From SP197 sp965242595 (GTDB lineage Bacteria; Pseudomonadota; Alphaproteobacteria; SP197), in contig OZ251464.1 of NCBI GenBank assembly GCA_965242595.1, forward strand, positions 558,001-622,000: a stretch of DNA of 64,000 nucleotides. Reading direction: 5' to 3'. Positions 16,190 to 24,016 of this stretch are shown piece by piece (within the stretch, counting starts at the first letter, position 1; every line of letters begins with the position of its first letter). The notes beneath the pieces were generated by a model. That model was not told the origin of the DNA and did no database searches. It saw only the letters and a list, made by a program, of their open reading frames with translations. The position numbers and the translations under genes are program-made.

Positions 16190-18321
16190 CCGCTTCGCTC
16201 CCGCCCGGGCCGCTTCGCCGGCGCCGGGGGCAGCGGGCGCTCGCGGCGCGGCGGCCCGGGTTGTGCCTGAAACTCGCGGGCGAAGCGGTGGCCGCCATAG
16301 ACGGCGTCGGCCAGCAGCCCCGGCGCCAGGCAGTCGCCGATGGCGGCCAGGGTGGAGAGCGGCGCCCCGCCGCCCCCGTCAGGCGCGGAATCGTCCGGCG
16401 TGGAAAGGGCGGCGAACAGGCGGTCCTCGGGCACGCGCGAGGTGGCCAGCACCAGGGTGCCGCAGACCATGGCGCTGGCCGCGCCGCTTTCGACATGGCA
16501 CAGCCGCAGGTGGTCGGCGGCGACGGACTCGATGCGGCGCAGGGTGGCGATGGCGATGCCCAGGGCGTGGAGGCGGGGCAGCAGCAAGTGGTGCTCGTCG
16601 GTCTGGCGCGTCCAGGCGCAGGCCTCGGCGGCGGGGGTGAGCAGGGTCACGCGCAGCCCCTCCCGCCGCAGCCGCTCCGCCAGGGCGCCAGCGACGGCAT
16701 AATGGTCGTCGTCGTAGATCACCACCGGTTCGGCGATGTTCGCCGGTGTGGCGGCCAGCAGGTCGTCGGGGGTCAGCACATGGTCCTGGCGGTGGCCGGC
16801 TATGGGCCGGATATGGCTGCGGCCGCTGCCGTCGCGGCGCCAGCGGCAGCCGGTGGCGATGGCCACATGGGGGATGGCGAGTTCGCGGATGTGATGGGCT
16901 TCCAGGCGGCTTGCGGGATAGACGTCGATGCGCCCGGCGGCGGCCATGGCCTGGATGCGAACGATGCGCCCATCGGCCACCCGGCGCCAGGACGCCAGGC
17001 CGGGCAGGGCGGCCAGATGGCGCAGATGGCCGCCCAGCTCCGCCTCGGCTTCGGCCAGCGTCACCCGATAGCCGCGCTGGCCCAGGGCGCTGGCGGCCTC
17101 CAGCCCGGCCGGGCCGGCGCCCACCACCAGCACGCGCTCATCGTCGGCCCCGGGGACGGCCTTGGGGCCGGCTTTGGGCGGGATGCGTTCCGGATGCCAG
17201 CCGCGCCGCCATTCCTCGCCCATGGTCGGGTTCTGGGTGCAGCGGATCGGCACGCAGGCCTTGAAGCTGGCGCGGCAGATGTTGCAGCCGATACATTCGC
17301 GGATGTCGCCATAGCGGCCCTGCTCGATCTTCCGCGGCAGGAAGGGATCGGCGATGGAGGGCCGGGCGGCGCCGATCAGATCCAGCACGCCGCGCGCGAT
17401 TTGGCCGGCCATGGCGTCGGGATCGGTGAAGCGTCCCACCCCCACCACCGGCTTCGAGGTCAGCGGTTTGACCCAGCGCTGATAGCGTTCCTGAAAGCCC
17501 TCGTCGAAGAAGCGGGCGCTGCCAGAATCGGTGCGATAATCGGCGATGTTGACGTCCCACAGATCCGGCAGTTCGGCCAGCATCGCCACCGCCTCGCGCC
17601 CCTCCCCCTCGCCGGTCAGGCCGTCCTCGCCCACCAGCTCGTCTATGGAAAAGCGGATGGCGACAGCGCAGGCATCGCCCACCGCGTCCTTGGTGTCGGC
17701 CAGCATCTCGGCCGTCAGCCGCACCCGGTTTTCCAGGCTGCCGCCATATTCGTCGCAGCGGCGGTTGAAGCGGCGGCTGATGAACTGGGCGGGCAGATAG
17801 GCGTGACCGGCATAGACATAGATCAGGTCGAAACCGGCCCGGCGCGCCCGCTGGGCCGCCTCCACCTGCCAGCGGCGCAGCTGGCGGATATCGGCCTTGT
17901 CCATGGCCCGGGCGTGGCGCGGCGAGGGATAGGCGATGGGGCGGGCGGAAGGCGCCAGCGCCGGCTCGCGCGTCAGATGGCCCTGGGAATAAAGGCCACC
18001 GTGCCACAGCTGGGTGCCGGCCAGGGCGCCGTGTTCGTGGATGGCGTCGGCCACCGGCGCCATGGCGCGGACATCGTCTTCGTCCCACAGGCTGCAACTG
18101 GGAAAGGGGGCGTCGTCGCTGCTGGGGTGGATGGAGGTGTATTCGGTGTTGACCACCGCCCAGCCGCCCTCCGCCTTCACGCCGCGCATGGCCGCCAGGG
18201 CGGAGGGGTGCTGATAGCCCATGCCGGTGCAATGGGGCACCTGGTAGAAGCGGTTCTTCGCTACCAGCGGGCCGATGGCGACCGGCTGGAACAGGATGTC
18301 GTGGCGCGGCTGGCGGGCCAT
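16186..18321 (-). CDS. Trimethylamine-dehydrogenase-like FMN / 4Fe-4S / FAD oxidoreductase
   Basis: This 711-residue protein has three parts. Residues 1-340 are an Old-Yellow-Enzyme-type TIM barrel (FQPVAIGPLVAKNRFYQVPH, FISRRFNRRCDEYGGSLENR). A cysteine cluster CIGCNIC...CVPIRCTQNP binds a 4Fe-4S cluster. From about 395 a Rossmann FAD/NAD domain starts with VLVVGAGPAGLEAASALGQR. This is the architecture of trimethylamine dehydrogenase and of N-methylproline or dimethylamine demethylases. Coupling is tight: its ATG overlaps the hydrolase stop by one base and its stop overlaps the MttB gene. Oxidative N-demethylation is the likely reaction; the substrate is unknown. Confidence 0.9.
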   Translation of the reverse strand: MARQPRHDILFQPVAIGPLVAKNRFYQVPHCTGMGYQHPSALAAMRGVKAEGGWAVVNTEYTSIHPSSDDAPFPSCSLWDEDDVRAMAPVADAIHEHGALAGTQLWHGGLYSQGHLTREPALAPSARPIAYPSPRHARAMDKADIRQLRRWQVEAAQRARRAGFDLIYVYAGHAYLPAQFISRRFNRRCDEYGGSLENRVRLTAEMLADTKDAVGDACAVAIRFSIDELVGEDGLTGEGEGREAVAMLAELPDLWDVNIADYRTDSGSARFFDEGFQERYQRWVKPLTSKPVVGVGRFTDPDAMAGQIARGVLDLIGAARPSIADPFLPRKIEQGRYGDIRECIGCNICRASFKACVPIRCTQNPTMGEEWRRGWHPERIPPKAGPKAVPGADDERVLVVGAGPAGLEAASALGQRGYRVTLAEAEAELGGHLRHLAALPGLASWRRVADGRIVRIQAMAAAGRIDVYPASRLEAHHIRELAIPHVAIATGCRWRRDGSGRSHIRPIAGHRQDHVLTPDDLLAATPANIAEPVVIYDDDHYAVAGALAERLRREGLRVTLLTPAAEACAWTRQTDEHHLLLPRLHALGIAIATLRRIESVAADHLRLCHVESGAASAMVCGTLVLATSRVPEDRLFAALSTPDDSAPDGGGGAPLSTLAAIGDCLAPGLLADAVYGGHRFAREFQAQPGPPRRERPLPPAPAKRPGRERSG

Positions 18322-20375
18322 CACATGAAGTCGCGCGGGACGGCCTCGTCCCAGCGCCGTTCCACGATCCTGCGCCCGCCTTCGAAGGCCCGCAGCGAGG
18401 CGGCGATGCGGAAGCTCTCCGCGTCGCAGGAGACGCCGATCCGGGTCAGGGTGGCCACCCGCCAGCGCCCGCGCCGCGCCTTCGCCAGCCGCATCATGTC
18501 GGTGCGCGCGCTCAGGGGGTCGCCCTCGACGATGGAGAACGTCTCCTCGCTGCGCTTGCAGGTCTCCAGGCCGATATCCTCGATCAGATGGCTGCCGCTG
18601 TCTTCCAGGTGGTGGAGACGGATGGCGCCGCTGCCGACATCGCGCTCCAGGGTGCGCCGGCAGCGGGGCGGGCGCAGCTCGCGCATGGGGTGGGGCGGGG
18701 CGAAGGCGGGGGGCGGCAGGGCTGGCGGATCGGCCCCCGGATCGGCGCCGCTGCCCGCCGGGCGCAGGGGCAGCAGCAGGCGCGAGGCGGCGGTCTCCAG
18801 GGCCAGCTCCACCGGCGCGGGGGCGGGCCAGGCCATGGGCCAATAGCCGGTGGAGATGGCAAGCCGGATGCGGCAGCCGGGGCGGAAGCGATAGGCGGTC
18901 GCGCCCAGGCGGACGGCGATCTTTTCCACCCGCCCCGGCACCATGGGCCGCGGACGGGCGCTGCCGTGGCGATGGCAGAGATTGAGCAGCGCGAAGGTGA
19001 CGCGGGCGGAACGGCCGTCGCGCCCGACCTCGTTCAGCCGCACCGCGATCGTGCCCCAGGGACGGTCGATGGCCAGCGCCAGTTCCAGTTCGGGCGCCCC
19101 CAGCACGGTGACGGCTTCGGTCAGCGGTGGCGTGTCGAAGGTGAGCGAGAGCATGTCGTCGCCGCGCTGGTCGCTCTGATATTCGGGGCCGCTGCCGCCG
19201 CCGTCGCGCGGGCACCACTCGCCCCCCGCCAGGCCGCAGGCCAGCGGCGAGGCATGGCGCAGCACGGCATCGCCGCCCGCCCCGCCCAGGCTGCCTTCGC
19301 CCAGGGCCAGTTGCAGGGTGGCGCCCGGCGCTCCGTCCATGGGCGGGGCGGGCGGCCAGGCGGGCGCGCCGATCCAGCGGCCTTCCAGGGCCAGGTTCAT
19401 GGCGTGGGGGCGCAGCCCTTCCTGCTGCCACAGGGCGAGGGCGGGCTCGTTTTCGATGCCACCTTCGATGTCGTCTTCGATCCCCTTCAGCCAGCGATCC
19501 CACCAGCGCAGCGCCTCCTGGAGAAAGCCGATGGCCGGCCCCGGCGTGCCGACATGGGGATAGACATGGGTCCAGGGGCCGATCACGGCCCGTTTCGGCC
19601 CCTTCAGGGCGGCCATAAGGCGCAGCAGGGCGTCGCTGTAGCCGTCGGTCCAGCCGCCGACGCAGAACACCGCCGCCCGGATGGCGCCATAGTCTTCGGC
19701 CACCGAACCCGCCCGCCAGAAGGCGTCGCGGCGTTGATGGCGCAGCCAGCCCGTCAGCGGACAGCCGGTTTCGCGCAGCCGCTTCAGCCACATGGCGCGC
19801 CAGCCCTCGCCCACCGTCACCGGGTCGGGCCAGCGCGAGATGCAGGAAAAGATGCCGGCGCCCCAGCTGATGCCGTCGTTCAGCAGGCAGCCCCCCATGT
19901 AATGGACGTCGTCGCGATAGCGGTCGTCGCTGGCACAGCACACCACGATGGCCTTCAGCGACGGCGGGCGCCGGGCGGCCACCTGCAGGGCGGCGAAACC
20001 GCCCCAGGAGATGCCGACCATGGCGGTGGCGCCGTCGCACCAGGGCTGGCGGGCGATCCAGGCCAGCGCCTGGCAGATGTCGTCCTGCTCGCCGGGCAGG
20101 TATTCGTCCAGCAGCAGGCCGTCGGAATCGCCGGCCCCGGCGATATCCAGGCGGATGGCGGCATAGCCGTGGCCGGCCCACCAGGGGTGGTTGCGGGCGT
20201 CGCTGGCCACGGTGCCGTCCAGGCGGCGATAGGGGATGGCTTCCACGATGGCCGGCACCGGGGCGGTGTCGGCGGGGAGCCACATGCGCGCCGCCAGCCG
20301 CCTGCCGTCGGACATGGGGATCCACAGGGTGCGGAGCTCGCGCACAGGGCGGCGCGTTCCGGCGCGTTCCGTCAT
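18321..20375 (-). CDS. CocE/NonD-family alpha/beta hydrolase
   Basis: The protein has 684 residues from the ATG at 20375; an ATG 57 codons upstream would add an Arg/Pro-rich leader and is less likely. N-terminal alpha/beta-hydrolase domain: ALAWIARQPWCDGATAMVGI leads into the nucleophile elbow GISWGGF, and GYAAIRLDIAGAGDS and FCVGGWTDGYSDALL are further family blocks. The C-terminal half is a jelly-roll domain (ELELALAIDRPWGTIAVRLN). CocE/NonD enzymes are serine esterases or peptidases. It starts the minus-strand cluster and is coupled to the TMADH-like gene, so it may release an amine from an ester or amide. Membrane segments are absent. Confidence 0.88.
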   Translation of the reverse strand: MTERAGTRRPVRELRTLWIPMSDGRRLAARMWLPADTAPVPAIVEAIPYRRLDGTVASDARNHPWWAGHGYAAIRLDIAGAGDSDGLLLDEYLPGEQDDICQALAWIARQPWCDGATAMVGISWGGFAALQVAARRPPSLKAIVVCCASDDRYRDDVHYMGGCLLNDGISWGAGIFSCISRWPDPVTVGEGWRAMWLKRLRETGCPLTGWLRHQRRDAFWRAGSVAEDYGAIRAAVFCVGGWTDGYSDALLRLMAALKGPKRAVIGPWTHVYPHVGTPGPAIGFLQEALRWWDRWLKGIEDDIEGGIENEPALALWQQEGLRPHAMNLALEGRWIGAPAWPPAPPMDGAPGATLQLALGEGSLGGAGGDAVLRHASPLACGLAGGEWCPRDGGGSGPEYQSDQRGDDMLSLTFDTPPLTEAVTVLGAPELELALAIDRPWGTIAVRLNEVGRDGRSARVTFALLNLCHRHGSARPRPMVPGRVEKIAVRLGATAYRFRPGCRIRLAISTGYWPMAWPAPAPVELALETAASRLLLPLRPAGSGADPGADPPALPPPAFAPPHPMRELRPPRCRRTLERDVGSGAIRLHHLEDSGSHLIEDIGLETCKRSEETFSIVEGDPLSARTDMMRLAKARRGRWRVATLTRIGVSCDAESFRIAASLRAFEGGRRIVERRWDEAVPRDFM

Positions 20376-20526
20376 GGTGGCGATGCTAGGCCACCCCGGC
20401 GGCCCCGTCCAGCGCCCGCCTGGGCGCGGGCGGCCACGACGGGCGGCGGCAGCAACGCTGGCCCCGTGTTGCGGTCTCGCTCGCAATCCTGTATCCTTGT
20501 TCCCGGCTGTGACGGGAGCAGGTCTC

Positions 20527-20772
20527 ATGGGCACCACATTGATCATCGAGCCGGATGTCGCAGAGTTTCTCCGTCACGAACGACAGCGCAGCGGGCACAG
20601 CATGAAGTTCATCGCTAACCAGGTGCTGCGTCTCGCCATGGGCTGCGAGTCGCCGGAACATCTCTCCTCCCGCCTCGAAGCCCACCGCCAATCCCTCGCC
20701 GTCGCTTCCAGCGCACAGGCACGGGAAGACCAGGAATTCGTCGATGCCGTCTATGACTGGGATCAGGAATGA
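20527..20772 (+). CDS. Antitoxin of a PemK-type toxin-antitoxin pair
   Basis: The protein has 81 residues, and its stop overlaps the toxin start by four bases (ATGA). It begins MGTTLIIEPDVAEFLRHERQ and has the basic segment GHSMKFIANQVLRLAM, which looks like a small DNA-binding N-terminus. Its acidic C-terminus, EFVDAVYDWDQE, would be the part that wraps the toxin. I cannot place it in a named antitoxin family, so the call rests on size and its coupling to a clear PemK/MazF toxin. Codon use is AT-richer than the flanking genes. The 151 bases upstream contain no gene. Confidence 0.7.
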   Translation: MGTTLIIEPDVAEFLRHERQRSGHSMKFIANQVLRLAMGCESPEHLSSRLEAHRQSLAVASSAQAREDQEFVDAVYDWDQE

Positions 20773-21104
20773 GACGCGGCGAGATCTGGACGCTCTCCAA
20801 TGGCGGAAACTCCACAGGCAAACCTCGCCCGGCGGTCATCGTCCAGAACGACACATTCGCTGCCACCAATTCCGTCGCGCTCTGCCCCTTCACAACCGAC
20901 ACAACCGAAGCGCCATGGCTTCGCCTGCCGGTTGAGCCGAGCCCGCAAAACGGCCTTCGATCACCGTCTCGCATCATGATAGACAAGATCGTTGCGGCCC
21001 CGAAGCGGAGGCTGGGTGAGCGGATCGGCGAACTCGACGACGACAATATCGCCCGCCTCGACCGCTCGCTGGCAACTTTCCTGGCCCTGACAACCTCACC
21101 GTAA
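20769..21104 (+). CDS. PemK/MazF-family endoribonuclease toxin
   Basis: The 111-residue protein has the MazF/PemK fold signature: RRGEIWTL at the N-terminus, GKPRPAVIVQND in the first strand-loop, VALCPFTTD with the conserved region that carries the catalytic Thr, and SPSRIMIDKIVAAPKRRLGE. These toxins cut mRNA at short motifs when the antitoxin is lost. The gene is translationally coupled to the preceding antitoxin. The pair forms a compact AT-richer two-gene insert between the divergent hydrolase cluster and the amidase. Confidence 0.9.
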   Translation: MRRGEIWTLSNGGNSTGKPRPAVIVQNDTFAATNSVALCPFTTDTTEAPWLRLPVEPSPQNGLRSPSRIMIDKIVAAPKRRLGERIGELDDDNIARLDRSLATFLALTTSP

Positions 21105-21148
21105 GTGCTGCCACCGCCCCTCGCGCCCCCAGGGGGGCCGGAACCCGC

Positions 21149-21154
21149 TATAGT
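21149..21154 (+). promoter_or_regulatory. Possible -10 element for the amidase gene
   Basis: TATAGT lies 47 bases before the amidase ATG. No good -35 is visible. The following leader (TCCGGGATCGTTGCGGG) resembles the one after the TATAAT of the enoyl-CoA hydratase gene, which is the main reason to record it. Confidence 0.35.
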
Positions 21155-21201
21155 CCGGGATCGTTGCGGGAAGGACGCCCGGCGCGTCCGGGGAGCGAGG
21201 C

Positions 21202-22680
21202 ATGGGGCAGCTGGAGCTTTGTTATATGACGGCCGGCGAGGCGGCGCGCCGCTATCGCGAACGCTCGCTTTCGCCGGTAGAGGCGACGGCGGCGCAGCTG
21301 CAACGGCTGGAGGCGGTAGAGCCGAAGCTGAACGCCTTCATAGCCCGCGATGGCGATCTGGCCATGGCCCAGGCGCGGGCTTCGGAGGCGCGCTGGGCAA
21401 AGGGCGCGCCGCTGGGGCCGCTGGACGGCGTGACGGTGACGGTGAAAGACCTGATCCCCATGCGCGGCCTGGCGCTGCGCAACGGCTCGGCCAGCAGCGA
21501 CGCCACGCCCTGTCGCCAGGACGCGCCTTCGGTGGCCCGCCTGCGCGAGGCGGGCTGCGTGTTTCTGGGCAAGACCACCACGCCCGAATTCGGCTGGAAG
21601 GGCATCACCGACGGGCCGCTGTTCGGCTTCACCCGCAATCCCTGGAATCTGGCGCTGACGCCGGGCGGTTCCTCCGGCGGGGCGGCGGCGGCCCTGGCGG
21701 CCGGCATCGGCCATCTGGCGCTGGGCAACGATGGCGGCGGCTCGATCCGCATCCCCGCCGCCTGGTGCGGCCTTTACGGGCTGAAGCCCAGCTTCGGGCG
21801 CGTTCCCGACCATCCGCGCGAAGGCCTGTTCTGCACCGCCTCCACAGAGGGGCCGCTGGCGCGCCGGGTGGCGGATGCAGCGGCGATGCTGAACGCGCTG
21901 GCCCGCCCGGATGCCGGCGATGGCTATGCCCTGCCGCCGGATGGGCGCGATTGGCAGGGCGCGCTGCCGGGCGGCGTCGCGGGCCTGAAAATCGCCTATC
22001 TGCCCGCCCTGGCCGGCGCCAGCCCCTGCCAGCAGGTGCGCGCGGCGGTGGAACGGGGCCTGGGGCTGCTGGCAGAGATGGGCGCCGCGGTAGAGGAGGT
22101 GACGGGCGCGGCCGCTGCCGGCCTGCCGCTGGCCTCGCTGGAACCGGCGCTGGCGCCCCTGTGGCTGGCGGGTTTCGCCGCCTCGCTGCGGGCGGTGGCA
22201 AAGGAAAGGCGCCCCCTGCTGGATCCCCGCTTTTGCGCCCTGGCCGAACGGGGCCAGGCGGTCACGGTGGCCGAATTGCAGGCCGCCATGGTCCAGCGCG
22301 ACCGGCTGGGCGTCGCCTTCAACCGCTTTCACCGGGAATGGGATCTGCTGGCAACGCCCACCATGGCGCTGGCCGCGCCGGCGGCCGATACGCCCTATCA
22401 CGGCGCGGCCCTGCACCGCTGGCGCCACGCCACGCCCTACACCCTGCCCTTCAATCTCACCGGCCAGCCGGCCGCCTCGCTGCCCTGCGGCGCCACGGCG
22501 GCCGGGCTGCCGGTAGGCTTGCAGCTGGTGGCGGCGCGCCACCGCGACGATCTGGTGCTGCGCGCCAGCCGCGCCTTCGAACGGGCGGCGCCCCCCGCCT
22601 GGCCCCAGGCCCGGGTGGAAGCGGCCCTGGCCGCGCCGCCGCCGCCGCTGGCCCACCGCTATGGCGAGCCGCTGGCCTGA
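21202..22680 (+). CDS. Amidase (amidase signature family)
   Basis: The protein has 492 residues and its ATG is preceded by GGGGAGCGAGGC. The Ser-cisSer-Lys triad of the family is complete: Lys in DGVTVTVKDLIPM, cis-Ser in TPGGSSGGAAAAL and the nucleophile in DGGGSIRIPAAWCGLYGLKP. Family members hydrolyse amides; GatA is a relative, but the lack of gatB/gatC next to it and the sequence around the active site argue for a stand-alone amidase. Its C-terminal blocks TLPFNLTGQPAASLPCG and GLPVGLQLVAARHRDDLVL are typical. The substrate is unknown. It is transcribed away from the hydrolase cluster. Confidence 0.92.
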   Translation: MGQLELCYMTAGEAARRYRERSLSPVEATAAQLQRLEAVEPKLNAFIARDGDLAMAQARASEARWAKGAPLGPLDGVTVTVKDLIPMRGLALRNGSASSDATPCRQDAPSVARLREAGCVFLGKTTTPEFGWKGITDGPLFGFTRNPWNLALTPGGSSGGAAAALAAGIGHLALGNDGGGSIRIPAAWCGLYGLKPSFGRVPDHPREGLFCTASTEGPLARRVADAAAMLNALARPDAGDGYALPPDGRDWQGALPGGVAGLKIAYLPALAGASPCQQVRAAVERGLGLLAEMGAAVEEVTGAAAAGLPLASLEPALAPLWLAGFAASLRAVAKERRPLLDPRFCALAERGQAVTVAELQAAMVQRDRLGVAFNRFHREWDLLATPTMALAAPAADTPYHGAALHRWRHATPYTLPFNLTGQPAASLPCGATAAGLPVGLQLVAARHRDDLVLRASRAFERAAPPAWPQARVEAALAAPPPPLAHRYGEPLA

Positions 22681-22762
22681 GCGGGCTGGCGAGCTTGCCC
22701 CCGCCGCCGCCAGCGTCTAACCTGCCGCCTGTCCAACCTGCCGCGCCTGGGAGAACACCGGC

Positions 22763-23272
22763 ATGGCCATCCCCGCTTTCGACACCTATGTCGCCGCCAA
22801 GACCCTGCGCACGGCCGGCTTCGACGAAAAGCAGACCGAGGCGGCCGTGACCGTCATTCGCGAAGCGGTGGCCGAAAGCAGCGCCACCAAGGAAGGCCAG
22901 GACAGGTTGCAGGCGGGCCAGGACAGGTTGCAGGTGGACCTGGACAGATTGCAAGCTGGCCAGGACAGGTTGCAGGCGGACCAGGACAAGCTGCGCGCCG
23001 AGATGAAGGAGGGCCAGGACAAGCTGCGCGCCGAGATGAAGGAGGGCCACGCCGAGCTGCGCGCCGAGATGAAGGAGGGCTATGACAGGTTGCAGGCGGG
23101 CCAGGACAGGTTGCAGGTTGGCCATGACAGGTTGCAGGCCGGCCAGGACAGGTTGCAGGCCAGCCTGGACAAGCTGCACACCAACATGATGCGCATGGTT
23201 CTGGCCTTTGCCGCCCTCATGCTCACCGGCATCGGCGTCGTGGTGGCGCTGTCGATCCCCCCGCTCCCCTAG
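22763..23272 (+). CDS. DUF1640/CCDC90-like coiled-coil membrane protein, copy 1
   Basis: The protein has 169 residues. An N-terminal head (FDTYVAAKTLRTAGFDEKQT) matches the start of DUF1640/CCDC90-like proteins. From residue about 48 a perfect-looking coiled coil follows, made of heptads (QDRLQAG, QDRLQVD, LDRLQAG) and three 11-residue units (KLRAEMKEGQD type), then heptads again. The C-terminus is one membrane segment (MVLAFAALMLTGIGVVVALS). Bacterial functions are not established; mitochondrial relatives are inner-membrane proteins. A near-identical shorter copy follows at 23368, with its leader duplicated too. Repeat-unit number differs between the copies. Confidence 0.8.
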   Translation: MAIPAFDTYVAAKTLRTAGFDEKQTEAAVTVIREAVAESSATKEGQDRLQAGQDRLQVDLDRLQAGQDRLQADQDKLRAEMKEGQDKLRAEMKEGHAELRAEMKEGYDRLQAGQDRLQVGHDRLQAGQDRLQASLDKLHTNMMRMVLAFAALMLTGIGVVVALSIPPLP

Positions 23273-23367
23273 CCGCACCCCCGCCATCGCCCGCGCCACT
23301 TGCCCCCACCGCCGCCAGCGTCTAGCCTGCCGCCTGTCCAACCTGCCCCGCCTGGGAGAACACCTGC

Positions 23368-23757
23368 ATGGCCATCCCCGCTTTCGACACCTATGTCGCC
23401 GCCAAGACCCTGCGCACGGCCGGCTTCGACGAAAAGCAGACCGAGGCGGCCGTGACCGTCATTCGCGAAGCGGTGGCCGAAAGCAGCGCCACCAGCGCCA
23501 CCAAGGAAGGCCAGGACAGGTTGCAAGCGGACCTGGACAGGTTGCAGGCGGACCTGGACAGGCTGCGCGCCGAGATGAAGGAGGGCCATGCCGAGCTGCG
23601 CGCCGAGATGAAGGAAGGCCAGGACAGGTTGCAGGCGGGCCAGGACAAGTTGCAGGCGGACCATGACAAGTTGCGCGCCGACATGCTGCATATAGCCCTG
23701 GTCTTTGCCGCCCTCATGCTCACCGGCTTTGGCACCGTGGTGGCGCTGCTGGTCTAG
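23368..23757 (+). CDS. DUF1640/CCDC90-like coiled-coil membrane protein, copy 2
   Basis: The protein has 129 residues and is a shortened paralogue of the preceding gene. The first 43 residues are identical to copy 1, then a 3-residue insertion (SAT) precedes the coiled coil. The repeat region has two heptads, two 11-residue units and three heptads, against about twice that in copy 1. The C-terminal membrane segment is LVFAALMLTGFGTVVALLV. The leader before the ATG matches that of copy 1, so both may be expressed from their own copies of the same signals. The pair could form homo- or hetero-oligomers of unequal length; that is inference. Confidence 0.78.
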   Translation: MAIPAFDTYVAAKTLRTAGFDEKQTEAAVTVIREAVAESSATSATKEGQDRLQADLDRLQADLDRLRAEMKEGHAELRAEMKEGQDRLQAGQDKLQADHDKLRADMLHIALVFAALMLTGFGTVVALLV

Positions 23758-23867
23758 CCACCTGCCGCGCCCTCGCGCCGCTTGCCCCCACACCCCCGCC
23801 GTCGCCCCCGCGCCCCTGCCAGAGGGGGGGGTGCGCCGCGGGGGGTGAAATATGTCGGAATTCGGGC

Positions 23868-23894
23868 TTGACAGGGGCGGCTTCGGGGTATTGC
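23868..23894 (+). promoter_or_regulatory. Possible sigma70-type promoter of the autotransporter gene
   Basis: A perfect TTGACA at 23868-23873 is followed after 15 bases by TATTGC at 23889-23894, a weak -10. This would give a leader of about 115 bases before the autotransporter ATG. The -35 is convincing, while the spacing and -10 are not. Confidence 0.35.
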
Positions 23895-24016
23895 GATGGC
23901 GTCCGGTTCAGGTTGCGTCGGATATGTCCCTGCCCTCCGGATTTATGGCGGACCGCGCCCCCGACGCTGGAGGGCGCAGCGGGGTTGCAGGGCGGCCGGA
24001 GAGAGGAGACGACAAG

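Larger units (their letters stand above)
22694..23757 (+). repeat. Tandem gene duplication with internal 21-bp repeats
   Basis: Two copies begin at 22694 and 23299 (CTTGCCCCC, then CCAGCGTCTA and CTGTCCAACCTGCC in both), so the leader and the gene were duplicated together with a period of 605 bases. Within each gene, 21-base units around CAGGACAGGTTGCAGGCGGGC encode heptads and 33-base units encode 11-residue repeats. Copy 2 has fewer units, explaining its shorter product. Confidence 0.9.

Noticed and set aside
16261..18846. Plus-strand open frame of about 860 codons opposite the TMADH-like gene
   Set aside because: It is a shadow of a gene with clear flavin and Fe-S motifs; its product is a Gly/Ala/His-rich string.
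21202..22680. GatA subunit of the glutamyl-tRNA amidotransferase
   Set aside because: The amidase-signature triad fits, but gatB and gatC are absent and the sequence looks like a stand-alone amidase.
22763..23757. The 21-base repeats as a CRISPR array
   Set aside because: There are no spacers; the repeats are in-frame coding units for heptads inside two genes.
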